Assembly (NCBI RefSeq): GCF_042680605.1
Contig: NZ_JBHUEE010000001.1
Coordinates: 62,001-126,000, forward strand
DNA length: 64,000 nucleotides
From: Allobogoriella deserti
GTDB lineage: Bacteria > Actinomycetota > Actinomycetes > Actinomycetales > Actinomycetaceae
Direction of reading: 5' to 3'
The translations under genes were made by a program, and so were the position numbers. Under the pieces are notes generated by a model, which saw nothing but the letters and a program-made list of their open reading frames with translations, had not been told where the DNA came from and made no database searches. This document shows, piece after piece, positions 10,106 through 19,423 of the stretch (position 1 is its first letter; each line of letters starts with the position of its first letter).

Positions 10106-11380
10106 GTGAAGATCCTCCTCATCGGCTCGGGCGCCCGTGAGCACGCCCTCGCCCGAGCGCTGGCCCATGACCCATCGGTCGACGAGCTCGTGGTCGGCCC
10201 GGGGAACCCGGGGACGGCCACGCTCGCCCGGTCGATCACCCTCGACATCCTCGACGGGGCCGCCGTGGCGGCCGCGGCACAGGAGATGGCGGCCGACCTC
10301 GTCGTCGTCGGCCCGGAGGCGCCGCTCGTCGCCGGCGTCGTCGACGCCGTCCGCGAGGCCGGCATTGCCTGCTTCGGCCCGGGCGCGGCGGCGGCCCGTC
10401 TCGAGGGCTCCAAGGCGTTCGCCAAGGAGATCATGGCCGCGGCAGCGGTCCCGACGGCGATGGCGCACGTGTGTACCACGCTCGAGCAGGTCACGGCCGC
10501 TCTCGACGCGTTCGGCGCTCCGTACGTCGTCAAGGATGACGGGCTGGCCGCCGGGAAGGGTGTGGTCGTCACCGACGACCGGGAGGCGGCGATCGCGCAC
10601 GCGCGCGCCTGCCTCGACCGGGACGGCGGCGACCCGGCCACCGGCGGCGCGCCAGGCGTCATCGTCGAGGAGTACCTCGACGGGCCGGAGGTCTCCCTGT
10701 TCTGCGTCTGTGACGGCACCGACGTGGTCCCCCTCGCCCCCGCCCAGGACTACAAGCGCCTCGGCGACGGCGACGCCGGACCGAACACCGGCGGCATGGG
10801 CGCCTACTCGCCGTTGCCGTGGGCGCCCGAGGACCTGACCGACCAGGTGGTCACCCGCGTGGCCAAGCCGGTCGTGGCCGAGATGGCGCGCCGCGGCACG
10901 CCCTTCACCGGTCTGCTCTACTGCGGGCTCGCGCTCACCTCACGCGGCCTGCGCGTGGTCGAGTTCAACGTCCGCTTCGGGGATCCGGAGACCCAGGCGG
11001 TGCTGGCGCGCCTGACCTCTTCCCTCGGTGAGCTGCTGCACGCGGCCGCCACCGGCCGCCTCGGAGCCGTGCCATCGCCGGAGTGGAACGCCGGCGCCGC
11101 AGTCACGGTCGTCGTCGCCGCCCACGGCTACCCCGGAAGCGTCCGCAAGGGGGATGCGATCGGCGGCGTCGAGGAGGCCGAGTCACTCGCCGGCGTGCAC
11201 GTGCTGCACGCCGGGACCGCCACGGACGGCGGCGCCCTCGTGGCGTCGGGCGGCCGGGTGCTCTCCGTCGTCGGCACCGGATCCGACATCGCCGCCGCGC
11301 GCGCCGCCGCCTACCGCGGTGTCGACCGGATCGGGCTCGCGGACGCCCAGCACCGGACGGACATCGCCGCCGGTCTCTGA
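10106..11380 (+). CDS. purD: Phosphoribosylamine--glycine ligase (GAR synthetase)
   Basis: This ATP-grasp ligase joins glycine to 5-phosphoribosylamine, step 2 of purine synthesis. The 424-residue protein has the N-terminal motif LLIGSGAREHALA, the ligand loop VGPEAPLVAGVVD, and the ATP-grasp core KDDGLAAGKGVVV near residues 147-159. The metal-site segment GMGAYSP and the strand EFNVRFGDPETQ follow. The start is GTG 10106, 18 bp after pckG, apparently without a ribosome site. It is the first of the purine genes spread across the window. Confidence 0.97.
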   Translation: MKILLIGSGAREHALARALAHDPSVDELVVGPGNPGTATLARSITLDILDGAAVAAAAQEMAADLVVVGPEAPLVAGVVDAVREAGIACFGPGAAAARLEGSKAFAKEIMAAAAVPTAMAHVCTTLEQVTAALDAFGAPYVVKDDGLAAGKGVVVTDDREAAIAHARACLDRDGGDPATGGAPGVIVEEYLDGPEVSLFCVCDGTDVVPLAPAQDYKRLGDGDAGPNTGGMGAYSPLPWAPEDLTDQVVTRVAKPVVAEMARRGTPFTGLLYCGLALTSRGLRVVEFNVRFGDPETQAVLARLTSSLGELLHAAATGRLGAVPSPEWNAGAAVTVVVAAHGYPGSVRKGDAIGGVEEAESLAGVHVLHAGTATDGGALVASGGRVLSVVGTGSDIAAARAAAYRGVDRIGLADAQHRTDIAAGL

Positions 11381-11572
11381 CGCGCATCAGTTCGTGCACC
11401 GGGCCGGATCCCGACGCCGCGCCCGGTCTGGCGCACGAGGACCCCGCGGCCTGGCGCCCCGAGCAGGCGGGCCCGCCCTCGCTCACACGCCCGACCGCGA
11501 CCGGACGCTCCTGTTGCGGCCTCCCCGGCGCGCTGGTCGACTGGCCCGCGGACCCGCGAGCGAGGAGGCACG

Positions 11573-14023
11573 ATGACGCAGACCGACCGCATCGCCGACG
11601 TCTGGGGCACCCGGACTCCGTATCCCCGTGACGGCGTCTGGCCGGTCCGGGTGGACTCGTTCCTCGAGCACGACGTCGACCCCGAGACCGTCGACTGGGT
11701 GCAGACGGCGTCGATCCTCCACTCCAACGGCGACGCGCTGGACATCGCCGTCAAGGACGGGCGGATGGTGGGCGTCCGTGGCCGCGCACAGGACCGCGTC
11801 AACCACGGCCGACTCGGACCCAAGGACCTGTTCGGCTGGCAGGCGAACGGCTCCCGTGAGCGCCTGACACGGCCGCTGGTCCGCCGCGACGGCGAGCTCG
11901 TCGAAGCCGGCTGGGGCGAGGCGATGGACCGGATCGTCACCCGTACCCGCGAGCTCCTCGACGAGCAGGGTCCCAGCGCGCTCGGCTTCTACACCACCGG
12001 GCAGCTCTTCCTCGAGGAGTACTACACGCTCGGCGTGCTCGCGCACGGCGGGCTCGGGACGAACCACGTCGACGGCAACACCCGGCTGTGCACCGCCACC
12101 GCCGCGGCCGCCCTCAAGGAGTCCTTCGGCTGTGACGGCCAGCCCGGCTCCTACACCGACATCGACCACGCCGACGTCATCGCCCTGTGGGGGCACAACA
12201 TGGCCGAGACCCAGACCGTGCTCTGGATGCGGGTGCTCGACCGGCTCGCCGGGCCGAATCCGCCGGAGGTCGTCTGCGTCGACCCGCGCCCGACGCCGGT
12301 CGCCCGGGCGGCCACCGTCCATCTCGCGCCACGGCCTGGCACCAACGTCGCCCTGATGAACGGCCTGCTCCACGAGATCATCCGCAATGACTGGGTGGAC
12401 CACACCTATGTCGACAGCCACGCCGTCGGATTCGACGAACTCGCCGAGCGCGTGCGCGGGTACCCGCCGGAGAAGGTCGCGCGGATCTGCGACGTGCCGG
12501 AGGACGACGTGCGGGAGGCTGCCCGGATCCTCGGCACCACCGACCGGCTCCTGTCCACCGTCCTGCAGGGCTTCTACCAGTCCCACCAGGCCACCGCGGC
12601 GGCCGTCCAGGTCAACAACATCCACCTGGTGCGCGGCATGCTCGGCCGGCCCGGATGCGGCCTGCTGCAGATGAACGGCCAGCCGACGGCGCAGAACACC
12701 CGGGAGGCCGGCGCGGACGGCGACCTGCCGGGTTTTCGGAACTGGTCGAACGACGCGCACATCGCCGATCTGGCGAAGGTGTGGAACGTCGACCCGATAG
12801 AGATCCCGCATTACTCGCCGCCGACGCACGTGATGAAGATGGTCCGGTACGCGGAGGAAGGCTCCATCCGCATGCTCTGGGTGCAGGCCACCAACCCGGC
12901 GGTCTCACTACCAGAGCTCGCCCGGATCAGGTCTTTGCTGTCTCAGGAGCGGCTCTTCCTCGTCGTCCAGGACATCTTCCTCACCGAGACCGCCGAGCTC
13001 GCCGACGTCGTCCTGCCCGCCGCGACCTGGGGCGAGAAGACGGGCACTTTCACCAACGCCGACCGGACGGTCCACCTCTCCGAGAAGGCGGTGGATCCGC
13101 CCGGCGAGGCGCGGCCCGATCTCGAGATCTTCCTCGATTACGCACGCCGGCTCGACCTGCGCGACAAGGACGGTGGGCCGCTCGTGCACTGGCACGACCC
13201 CGAGTCGGCCTTCGAGGCCTGGAAGGAGTGCAGCCGCGGCCGGCCGTGCGACTACAGCGGCCTGAGCTACGACGCGCTTCGGCAGGGCAGCGGCATCCAG
13301 TGGCCGTGCACCGAGGACAGCCCGGAGGGGACGGAACGGCTCTACGCCGACGGCCAGTTCTTCGCCGCACCCGACTACTGCGAGAGCTACGGGCGCGACA
13401 TGGTCACCGGGGCACCGCTGGAACCGACCGAGTACCGGGCGATGAACCCCGAGGGCCGAGCGATCATCAAGGCCGCCGAGTACCTCCCGCCGCACGAACT
13501 GCCGAGCGAGGACTTCCCGCTGCAGCTCATCACCGGACGGACCGTCTACCACTTCCACACCCGCACCAAGACCGGGCGCGTGCCGCAACTGCAGGCCGCA
13601 GCTCCGGACGTCTGGGTCGAGATCTCCACCGCAGACGCCGACCTACTCGCCCTCACCGAGGGTGACCTCGCCGAGATCACCACGCCGCGCGGCTCGGTGC
13701 GCGCACGCGTGCGCGTGACCGGCATCCGTGAGGGGGTGGTCTTCCTCCCGTTCCACTACGGCTACTGGGACGTCGGCGCCCCCGGACCCGACGGCGCCGG
13801 GCGCGCCGCCAACGAGCTGACCATCACCGAGTGGGACCCGGCCTCGAAGCAGCCGATCTTCAAGACCGCGGCCGCGCGGGTCCGGAAGATCGACGGCGCC
13901 GCAGGTCCGCCAGCGTCGGCGCCCACGACCACCGCCTCGGCCCCGGCGTCCGGTCCCGCCGCGCCGACGCGGGGAGGCGACGCCGCGCTCGCGGACGAGC
14001 GGATCGACGGAGGGACGCGATGA
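11573..14023 (+). CDS. Molybdopterin oxidoreductase (FdhA/NarB-like) lacking the N-terminal [4Fe-4S] cysteines
   Basis: This 816-residue protein has the fold of bis-molybdopterin formate dehydrogenases and assimilatory nitrate reductases. The probable molybdenum ligand is C173 (NTRLCTATAAA), so it is a cysteine and not a selenocysteine enzyme. A C-terminal molydopterin-dinucleotide-binding domain begins near 640 (LITGRTVYHFHT). The usual C-x2-C-x3-C cluster motif reads Ser47, His50 and Asp54 (TASILHSNGDALDI), and the fourth site is GRLGPK at 79-84. A Pro/Ala/Thr-rich tail follows about residue 775. GAGGAGG lies before ATG 11573. The substrate is unknown. It overlaps the next gene by 4 bp. Confidence 0.85.
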   Translation: MTQTDRIADVWGTRTPYPRDGVWPVRVDSFLEHDVDPETVDWVQTASILHSNGDALDIAVKDGRMVGVRGRAQDRVNHGRLGPKDLFGWQANGSRERLTRPLVRRDGELVEAGWGEAMDRIVTRTRELLDEQGPSALGFYTTGQLFLEEYYTLGVLAHGGLGTNHVDGNTRLCTATAAAALKESFGCDGQPGSYTDIDHADVIALWGHNMAETQTVLWMRVLDRLAGPNPPEVVCVDPRPTPVARAATVHLAPRPGTNVALMNGLLHEIIRNDWVDHTYVDSHAVGFDELAERVRGYPPEKVARICDVPEDDVREAARILGTTDRLLSTVLQGFYQSHQATAAAVQVNNIHLVRGMLGRPGCGLLQMNGQPTAQNTREAGADGDLPGFRNWSNDAHIADLAKVWNVDPIEIPHYSPPTHVMKMVRYAEEGSIRMLWVQATNPAVSLPELARIRSLLSQERLFLVVQDIFLTETAELADVVLPAATWGEKTGTFTNADRTVHLSEKAVDPPGEARPDLEIFLDYARRLDLRDKDGGPLVHWHDPESAFEAWKECSRGRPCDYSGLSYDALRQGSGIQWPCTEDSPEGTERLYADGQFFAAPDYCESYGRDMVTGAPLEPTEYRAMNPEGRAIIKAAEYLPPHELPSEDFPLQLITGRTVYHFHTRTKTGRVPQLQAAAPDVWVEISTADADLLALTEGDLAEITTPRGSVRARVRVTGIREGVVFLPFHYGYWDVGAPGPDGAGRAANELTITEWDPASKQPIFKTAAARVRKIDGAAGPPASAPTTTASAPASGPAAPTRGGDAALADERIDGGTR

Positions 14024-14502
14024 AGATCGGCCTGGTGCTCAAGGAGCTGCACCGCTCGGAGAACGACCTCGCGCACGAGCTGCTGCAGGCGGCCGACCGG
14101 CACAAGGCCGACCACGAGGTCTTCCACGTGGCTCAGGACCTGGCGGCCTGGTCGCAGCGTCACGTCCGTGAGATCGCGGCGATCGGCGAGCGGTACGGCC
14201 AGTCACTGGACCCGGAGCCGGAGGGAGAGGCGCACGCCGCGGCGAAGCTGCTGGACAAGGGCAGCGAACTGCTCGGACGTGCCCGGACACCTGGGCTGCT
14301 ACTCCTTCGGGACCTGCGCATGCTGCACATGAAGGCCGCGGGTGTCTCCGTGGACTGGGAGATGCTGGCGCAGGCCGCTCAGGGCATCAAGCACACCGAC
14401 CTGCTCGCGGTGGCCCAACGTTGCCATCCGGACACGCTCCGGCAACTGCGGTGGGCGAACGCGATGCTCAAGGAGAGCTCGACGCAGATCCTCATCAGCT
14501 GA
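14020..14502 (+). CDS. Small helical protein, partner of the molybdopterin oxidoreductase
   Basis: This 160-residue, mostly alpha-helical soluble protein has no signal peptide or membrane segment and no family I can name with certainty. Its start overlaps the stop of the oxidoreductase (ATGA), which implies coupled translation and a joint role, for example as chaperone or accessory subunit. There are conserved-looking histidines and acidic residues near the N terminus (KELHRSENDLAHELLQAADRH). Only one cysteine is present, so it is not an iron-sulfur electron carrier. A four-helix bundle is possible but unproven. Confidence 0.75.
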   Translation: MKIGLVLKELHRSENDLAHELLQAADRHKADHEVFHVAQDLAAWSQRHVREIAAIGERYGQSLDPEPEGEAHAAAKLLDKGSELLGRARTPGLLLLRDLRMLHMKAAGVSVDWEMLAQAAQGIKHTDLLAVAQRCHPDTLRQLRWANAMLKESSTQILIS

Positions 14503-14564
14503 GCGGCCACGGGTGCTCAGCCCGCGGCCGGTCACGCCGTGCCGCCGCGACCGGCCGCGCCGTC

Positions 14565-16007
14565 TCAGTCCTGCTGCTCCTCCGACCGGTCGCCGGACCA
14601 CAGCGTGTGGAACGTTCCCTCCCGGTCGACGCGCTTGTAGGTGTGCGCGCCGAAGTAGTCCCGCTGGGCCTGGACCAGGGCAGCCGGCAGGCGCTCGGCC
14701 CGGACGGCGTCGTAATAGGCCAGCGAGGAGGAGAACGCCGGCGTCGGGATGCCGCTCGTCGCCGCACCGGCCACCACCCGCCGCCAGGACGGCAGGCCCT
14801 CGCCGACGGCGTCGGTGAAGTACGGGTCCGCCAGCAGCAGTGGAAGGTCGGGACGGGTCTCGTATGCCTCGGTGATCCGGTCCAGGAACCGCGCCCGGAT
14901 GATGCAGCCGCCACGCCAGATGCGGGCCATGGCCCCGCGGTCGATGTCCCAGCCGTACTCGGCGGCCGCGGCGGCGATCTGGTCGAAGCCCTGGCTGTAG
15001 GCGACGACCTTGGATGCGTACAGCGCCTTGCGAACGTCCTCGATAAAGGCGTCCCGGTCCGTCACGGTCCATTCGCTCGCCCTGGCGGGCAGGGTCTGAT
15101 GACCGGCCTCGCGCTGGGCCACGCCGCCGGAGAGCGAGCGGGCGAACGTCGCCTCGGCGATGCCGGTGATCGGCACGCCGAGGTCGAGCCCGTTCTGCAC
15201 CGTCCACCGGCCGGTGCCCTTCTGCTCCGCCTGGTCCAGGACGACGTCGACGAACGCCTTGCCGGTCGCGGCGTCGGTGTGCTGGAGCACCTCGGCGGTG
15301 ATCTCGATGAGGTAGGACTCCAGATCACCGCTGTTCCAGGTCTCGAAGATCGCGCCGATCTCGGCGGCCGAGGCGCCGAGCCCGTGCCGCAGCAGGTCGT
15401 ACGCCTCCGCGATGAGCTGCATGTCGGCGTACTCGATGCCGTTGTGGACCATCTTGACGAAGTGGCCCGCACCGTCGGTGCCGACGTGTGTGCAGCACGG
15501 CACGCCGTCGACCTTGGCCGAGATGTCCTCGAGGATCGGGCCGAGGCGCTCGTAGGACTCCGCCGATCCGCCCGGCATGATCGACGGACCGTTCAGCGCG
15601 CCCTCCTCGCCGCCGGAGACGCCGCTGCCCACGAAGTGCAACCCGCGCTCGCGCAGCGCCTTCTCCCGCCGGATGGTGTCGGGGAAATGGGCGTTGCCGG
15701 CGTCGACGATGATGTCGCCGGGCTCCATCTCGGCAGCGAGCTCCTCGATGACGGCGTCCGTCCCGGCTCCCGCCTTGACCATGATGATCGCCACGCGCGG
15801 CTTCTCCAGCGAGGCGACGAAGTCCGCCACCGAGTCGGACGGGACGAACTCGCCGTCCGAGCCGTGCTCGCTCAGCAGCCGCTCGGTGCGGGCATAGGTC
15901 CGGTTGTGCACGGCCACGGTGTGCCCGTGGCGGGCGAGGTTACGGGCGAGGTTGGCGCCCATGACGGCCAGGCCGGTCACTCCGACGTCGGCGGTCGCTT
16001 CCTTCAT
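14565..16007 (-). CDS. gnd: 6-phosphogluconate dehydrogenase, NADP-dependent, decarboxylating
   Basis: This enzyme oxidises and decarboxylates 6-phosphogluconate to ribulose 5-phosphate in the pentose phosphate pathway, giving NADPH. The 480-residue length fits the long dimeric class. The coenzyme loop GLAVMGANLARN lies at 12-23, the substrate loop SGGEEGA at 131-137, and the catalytic pair is K185 and N189 (HFVKMVHNG). A C-terminal all-helical dimerisation domain follows. It is divergent from purC; both pathways meet at phosphoribosyl pyrophosphate. Confidence 0.97.
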   Translation of the reverse strand: MKEATADVGVTGLAVMGANLARNLARHGHTVAVHNRTYARTERLLSEHGSDGEFVPSDSVADFVASLEKPRVAIIMVKAGAGTDAVIEELAAEMEPGDIIVDAGNAHFPDTIRREKALRERGLHFVGSGVSGGEEGALNGPSIMPGGSAESYERLGPILEDISAKVDGVPCCTHVGTDGAGHFVKMVHNGIEYADMQLIAEAYDLLRHGLGASAAEIGAIFETWNSGDLESYLIEITAEVLQHTDAATGKAFVDVVLDQAEQKGTGRWTVQNGLDLGVPITGIAEATFARSLSGGVAQREAGHQTLPARASEWTVTDRDAFIEDVRKALYASKVVAYSQGFDQIAAAAAEYGWDIDRGAMARIWRGGCIIRARFLDRITEAYETRPDLPLLLADPYFTDAVGEGLPSWRRVVAGAATSGIPTPAFSSSLAYYDAVRAERLPAALVQAQRDYFGAHTYKRVDREGTFHTLWSGDRSEEQQD

Positions 16008-16078
16008 GGCTCCTCCAGGAGTCGCGGCGAGAAGTCCTCGGTCGGCAACGCTACGCCGGATGGGCGAGGATGAGACCC

Positions 16079-16999
16079 ATGAGTTCCGCTGATGAGACGG
16101 CCGACGGGGTACCAGCTGTCCCCGGATGGCGGCACGTGTACTCCGGCAAGGTCCGGGACCTGTACGTCCCCGAGTCGGACGACGGCGCCGAGGACGGGGA
16201 CCGGGTCCTCGTGGTCGCCTCGGACAAGATCTCCGCCTACGACCACGTGCTTCCGACGGTCATCCCGGACAAGGGGCGCATCCTCACCCAGCTCAGCCTG
16301 TGGTGGTTCGAGCAGCTGTCCGACGTCGTCGACCATCACGTGGTCTCCACGGACGTGCCCGAGCAGGTGGTCGATCGGGCGATGGTCTGCCGCCGGCTGG
16401 AGATGTATCCGATCGAGTGCGTCGCGCGGGGGTACCTGACCGGCTCCGCCTTGGCCGAGTACCGGCAGACCGGGGCGATGGCCGGCAACCCGCTGCCGGA
16501 CGGGCTGCGCGACGGCGACAAGCTCCCCGAGCCGATCTTCACACCGGCCACCAAGGCCGAGGTTGGTGCCCACGACGAGAACATCGACATGACGCGGATG
16601 GCCGAGGTGGTCGGGGCCGAACGCGCCGAGGAGCTGCGCGAGACCACGCTGGCCGTGTTCGCGCGGGCGAGCGAGCTGGCCGAGCGGGCCGGCATCGTCC
16701 TGGCGGACACCAAGCTCGAGTTCGGGTCGGCCACGGACGGTGCGTCCGTGGTGCTGGGCGACGAGGTCCTCACACCGGATTCCTCGCGCTTCTGGCCCGC
16801 GGACGAATGGGAACCGGGGCGGGCGCAGCCGAGCTACGACAAGCAGTTCGTGCGCGACTGGCTCGCCTCGCCCGAGTCCGGCTGGGACCGCGCCTCCCAG
16901 GCGCCGCCTCCACCGCTGCCCGGTGAGATCGTCGAACGCACGCGCGCCCGCTACGTCGAGGCGTACGAACGCCTGACGGGGGAGCGGTTCGTCGTCTGA
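16079..16999 (+). CDS. purC: Phosphoribosylaminoimidazole-succinocarboxamide (SAICAR) synthase
   Basis: This enzyme adds aspartate to CAIR with ATP, step 8 of purine synthesis. The 306-residue protein shows the family signatures: the N-terminal YSGKVRDLYVP, the segment LEMYPIECVARGYLTGSALAEY, and the metal/ATP region VLADTKLEFG. The length suits the longer actinobacterial and yeast-like type. ATG 16079 is preferred because GGGCGAGG lies about 9 nt upstream; ATG 16070 in the same frame is too close to that site. A large palindrome follows the gene. Confidence 0.96.
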   Translation: MSSADETADGVPAVPGWRHVYSGKVRDLYVPESDDGAEDGDRVLVVASDKISAYDHVLPTVIPDKGRILTQLSLWWFEQLSDVVDHHVVSTDVPEQVVDRAMVCRRLEMYPIECVARGYLTGSALAEYRQTGAMAGNPLPDGLRDGDKLPEPIFTPATKAEVGAHDENIDMTRMAEVVGAERAEELRETTLAVFARASELAERAGIVLADTKLEFGSATDGASVVLGDEVLTPDSSRFWPADEWEPGRAQPSYDKQFVRDWLASPESGWDRASQAPPPPLPGEIVERTRARYVEAYERLTGERFVV

Positions 17000-17018
17000 G
17001 CTCGCCGGCCGGCCGGCA

Positions 17019-17098
17019 CCCCGCCGAGAGCGGACAAGTGAGTCAAGAGCGGACGTTTGAACGTCCGCTCTTGACTCAGGTTTCCGCTCTCGGCGGGG
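17019..17098. repeat. 80-nt palindromic element, copy A (possible terminator or cruciform)
   Basis: The outer arms (17019-17034 and 17083-17098, CCCCGCCGAGAGCGGA) pair perfectly over 16 bp. The inner arms (17039-17057 and 17060-17078) pair perfectly over 19 bp around a 2-nt apex, with a 4-nt internal mismatch between them. The element lies between purC and the desaturase gene. It shares its outer sequence and layout with 53877-53946. No T-tract follows on either side. Confidence 0.85.
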
Positions 17099-17231
17099 GA
17101 TATCCCCCCAGTTCGCCGGATCAGGTCGTCCCGGGCCACGGCGGCACGTGGATCCGTGCCAGACTCGAATCAGCGGCACCCGGTCGCGTCAGCGGCTCCC
17201 GTCGCTGTCCTCAGACGTCAGGTGGCGGCCC

Positions 17232-18329
17232 ATGAGCCAAACCCTCCACACGCCCACCGCCCCTCCGACCCCCTCGCCCGCGCGTCCGCGTGACCGCCAT
17301 GTGAGCGACTTCAAGGCGCTCATGGCGCAGGTCCGCGAATCCGGGCACATGCGTCGGCGCTACGGCTACTACTGGTCCAAGCTGATCGGGTTGACGGCCG
17401 CCGGCGTCGGCCTCGCCGTCGGCTTCGTCCACCTGGGCGACACGTGGTGGCAGATAGTCACCGCCGTCGCCCTGGCGCTGCTGCTCACGCAGATCGCGTT
17501 CGTCGGGCACGACGCCGCACACCACCAGATCTTCCGGTCCGGCCGGTGGAACGAGTGGACGTCACTGGTGGTGATCAACCTCTTCGCCGGCATGGGCCAC
17601 GGCTGGTGGAACAAGAAGCACTCGAAACACCACGCGGCCCCGAACAAGTTGAAGGCCGACCCGGACATCGAGTCCGAGGTCGTGGCGTTCACCGGCGAGG
17701 GCGCGCGACGCCGCACACACCCGGTCAGCCGCTGGTTCACCGCCCGGCAAGGGTGGTTCTTCTACCCGCTGCTGCTCCTGGAAGGGGCCAACCTCCACGT
17801 CCACGGCCTCAGGCGGGTCCTGAGCCGCGGACCGGTCCAGCGCCGCTGGGTCGAGCTCTCCTTCATCCTCGTGCGCCTCGGCGGCACGGTGACCCTCGTC
17901 TTTCTCGTACTCTCGCCCGACAAGGCGGCGGTCTTCCTCGCCGTCCAGCTCCTGGTGTTCGGCCTCTACATGGGGCTGTCCTTCGCGCCGAACCACATCG
18001 GGATGCCGGTGGTGCCGGCGGACATGAAGATCGACTTTCTGCGCCGTCAGGTGCTGATGAGCCGCAACGTCACGGGCGGCCGATGGGTCGACACGTTCAT
18101 GGGCGGCCTGAACTTCCAGGTCGAGCACCACCTGTTCCCGTCCATGCCCAGGCCGTCACTGCGCAAGGTGGCGCCGCTGGTGCGTCAGTACTGTGAGGAG
18201 CGCGGCGTCCGGTACACCGAGATGTCCATCGGTCGCGCCTACGCCGCGGTCACCGAGCACATCAACCGCGTGGGACGCGGCGGCCTCGACGTGTGGGCCT
18301 GCCCGCTGGCCAGCCAGTACCGGACCTGA
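17232..18329 (+). CDS. Membrane fatty acid desaturase
   Basis: This 365-residue integral membrane di-iron desaturase introduces a double bond into acyl chains. The three histidine boxes are clear: HDAAHH at 93-98, HSKHH at 130-134 and FQVEHHLF near 295-302. Membrane spans occupy about 50-120 and 220-265. The arrangement matches acyl-lipid or front-end desaturases. Electron donors (ferredoxin or flavodoxin reductase) are not in the window. ATG 17232 is chosen at the start of compact homology after a GGTGGCGG ribosome site; upstream in-frame codons would add unsupported sequence. Confidence 0.93.
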   Translation: MSQTLHTPTAPPTPSPARPRDRHVSDFKALMAQVRESGHMRRRYGYYWSKLIGLTAAGVGLAVGFVHLGDTWWQIVTAVALALLLTQIAFVGHDAAHHQIFRSGRWNEWTSLVVINLFAGMGHGWWNKKHSKHHAAPNKLKADPDIESEVVAFTGEGARRRTHPVSRWFTARQGWFFYPLLLLEGANLHVHGLRRVLSRGPVQRRWVELSFILVRLGGTVTLVFLVLSPDKAAVFLAVQLLVFGLYMGLSFAPNHIGMPVVPADMKIDFLRRQVLMSRNVTGGRWVDTFMGGLNFQVEHHLFPSMPRPSLRKVAPLVRQYCEERGVRYTEMSIGRAYAAVTEHINRVGRGGLDVWACPLASQYRT

Positions 18330-18337
18330 GCCCGGCC

Positions 18338-18343
18338 TACCAT
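18338..18343 (+). promoter_or_regulatory. -10 hexamer TACCAT, leaderless promoter candidate
   Basis: TACCAT lies 6 nt before ATG 18350 of the GNAT-hydrolase gene, and no Shine-Dalgarno sequence is present. The spacing would place the transcript start at the start codon. Confidence 0.45.
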
Positions 18344-18349
18344 CGGGCC

Positions 18350-19423
18350 ATGCCCACCGTGACCCTCGTGCCGGCGGACGTGCGCGGCGCCGACCGTGAC
18401 GCGCTCATCGACTTCCTCACCGGCCACGAGTGGCCGTTCCACGTCGGCCGGCGCCGGACCCGCGAGGAGGTCGCCGACGCGATCGCATCCGGCCGGTTCG
18501 ACGGCGCCGACCACGCCACCTTCTGGCTCGAGAGCCAGGACCGCGGACGCGTCGGCCTCGCCGTGCTGGAGGACCTCGACGACGACACGCCCCTGTTCGA
18601 CCTCCGCCTCGCCGCCGAGCACCGCGGCCTGGGTCTGGGTACGGCCGCGGTCCGGGCGATTGCGGACCACGTGTTCACCACGCTCGACGTGAACCGCCTC
18701 GAGGGACAGACCCGCGAGGACAACGCCGCGATGCGCGCCGTGTTCGTCAAGGCCGGCTTCGCCCTCGAAGCCGCCTACCGCGAGTCCTGGCCGGTCGAGG
18801 AGGGCCCGGCACTGACCTCGGTGGCGTACGCGATCCTGCGGCGCGAGTGGGAGGCCGGACGGCACCGCGGCGACGACGACCGTCCCTGGCTCGTGGTCAT
18901 CGACCCGCAGCGGGTCTTCGCCGATACCGACAGTCCGTGGACGGCACCCGGCTTCCCGGCCATCATCGACCCGGTCCGCCGCCTCGCGGACGCCCACCCA
19001 GAGCGCGTCGTCACGACGCGGTTCATCGCGCCGACCAAACCGATGGGCTCGTGGGAGGACTACTACGCCGAGTACCCGTTCGCGTTCGTGCCCGCCGATC
19101 ACGAGCTGTACCAGGTGGTTCCCGCCCTCGCCGACCTCGGCGGACCCGTGGTCGCCGAGCCCACGTTCGGCAAGTGGACCCCCGCCCTGTCCACGGTCAC
19201 CGGACCGACACCGCATCTGAGGCTCGCCGGCGTCGCGACCGACTGCTGCGTCCTCTCGACCGCCCTGGCCGCCGCCGACGCCGGGGCCCGGGTGGAGATC
19301 GTCGCCGACGCCTGCGCCGGTTCGGACGCCGACGCGCACCGGAAGGCGCTGGAGATCATGGCCGGATACTCCCCGCAGATCACGCTGACGACGACGTCGC
19401 GCCTGATCACCGCGCGACCGTAA
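18350..19423 (+). CDS. GNAT acetyltransferase fused to isochorismatase-like cysteine hydrolase
   Basis: This is a 357-residue two-domain protein. Residues 1-158 are a GNAT N-acyltransferase with the acetyl-CoA loop HRGLGLGTAA at 91-100 and a late ENNxAMRxxxKxGF-like motif. Residues 168-350 are an isochorismatase-like hydrolase with a complete triad D175, K265 and C290 (VIDPQRVF, FGKWTPAL, ATDCCVLSTA). The hydrolase half resembles nicotinamidase and other amidohydrolases. The reading frame is continuous through the junction. Substrates are unknown; acylation and amide hydrolysis of the same amine or amide is a reasonable guess. Confidence 0.85.
   Translation: MPTVTLVPADVRGADRDALIDFLTGHEWPFHVGRRRTREEVADAIASGRFDGADHATFWLESQDRGRVGLAVLEDLDDDTPLFDLRLAAEHRGLGLGTAAVRAIADHVFTTLDVNRLEGQTREDNAAMRAVFVKAGFALEAAYRESWPVEEGPALTSVAYAILRREWEAGRHRGDDDRPWLVVIDPQRVFADTDSPWTAPGFPAIIDPVRRLADAHPERVVTTRFIAPTKPMGSWEDYYAEYPFAFVPADHELYQVVPALADLGGPVVAEPTFGKWTPALSTVTGPTPHLRLAGVATDCCVLSTALAAADAGARVEIVADACAGSDADAHRKALEIMAGYSPQITLTTTSRLITARP

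Noticed and set aside
11573..14023. A selenocysteine formate dehydrogenase
   Set aside because: The molybdenum-site residue is encoded as a cysteine (C173) and no in-frame TGA or SECIS-like element is seen.
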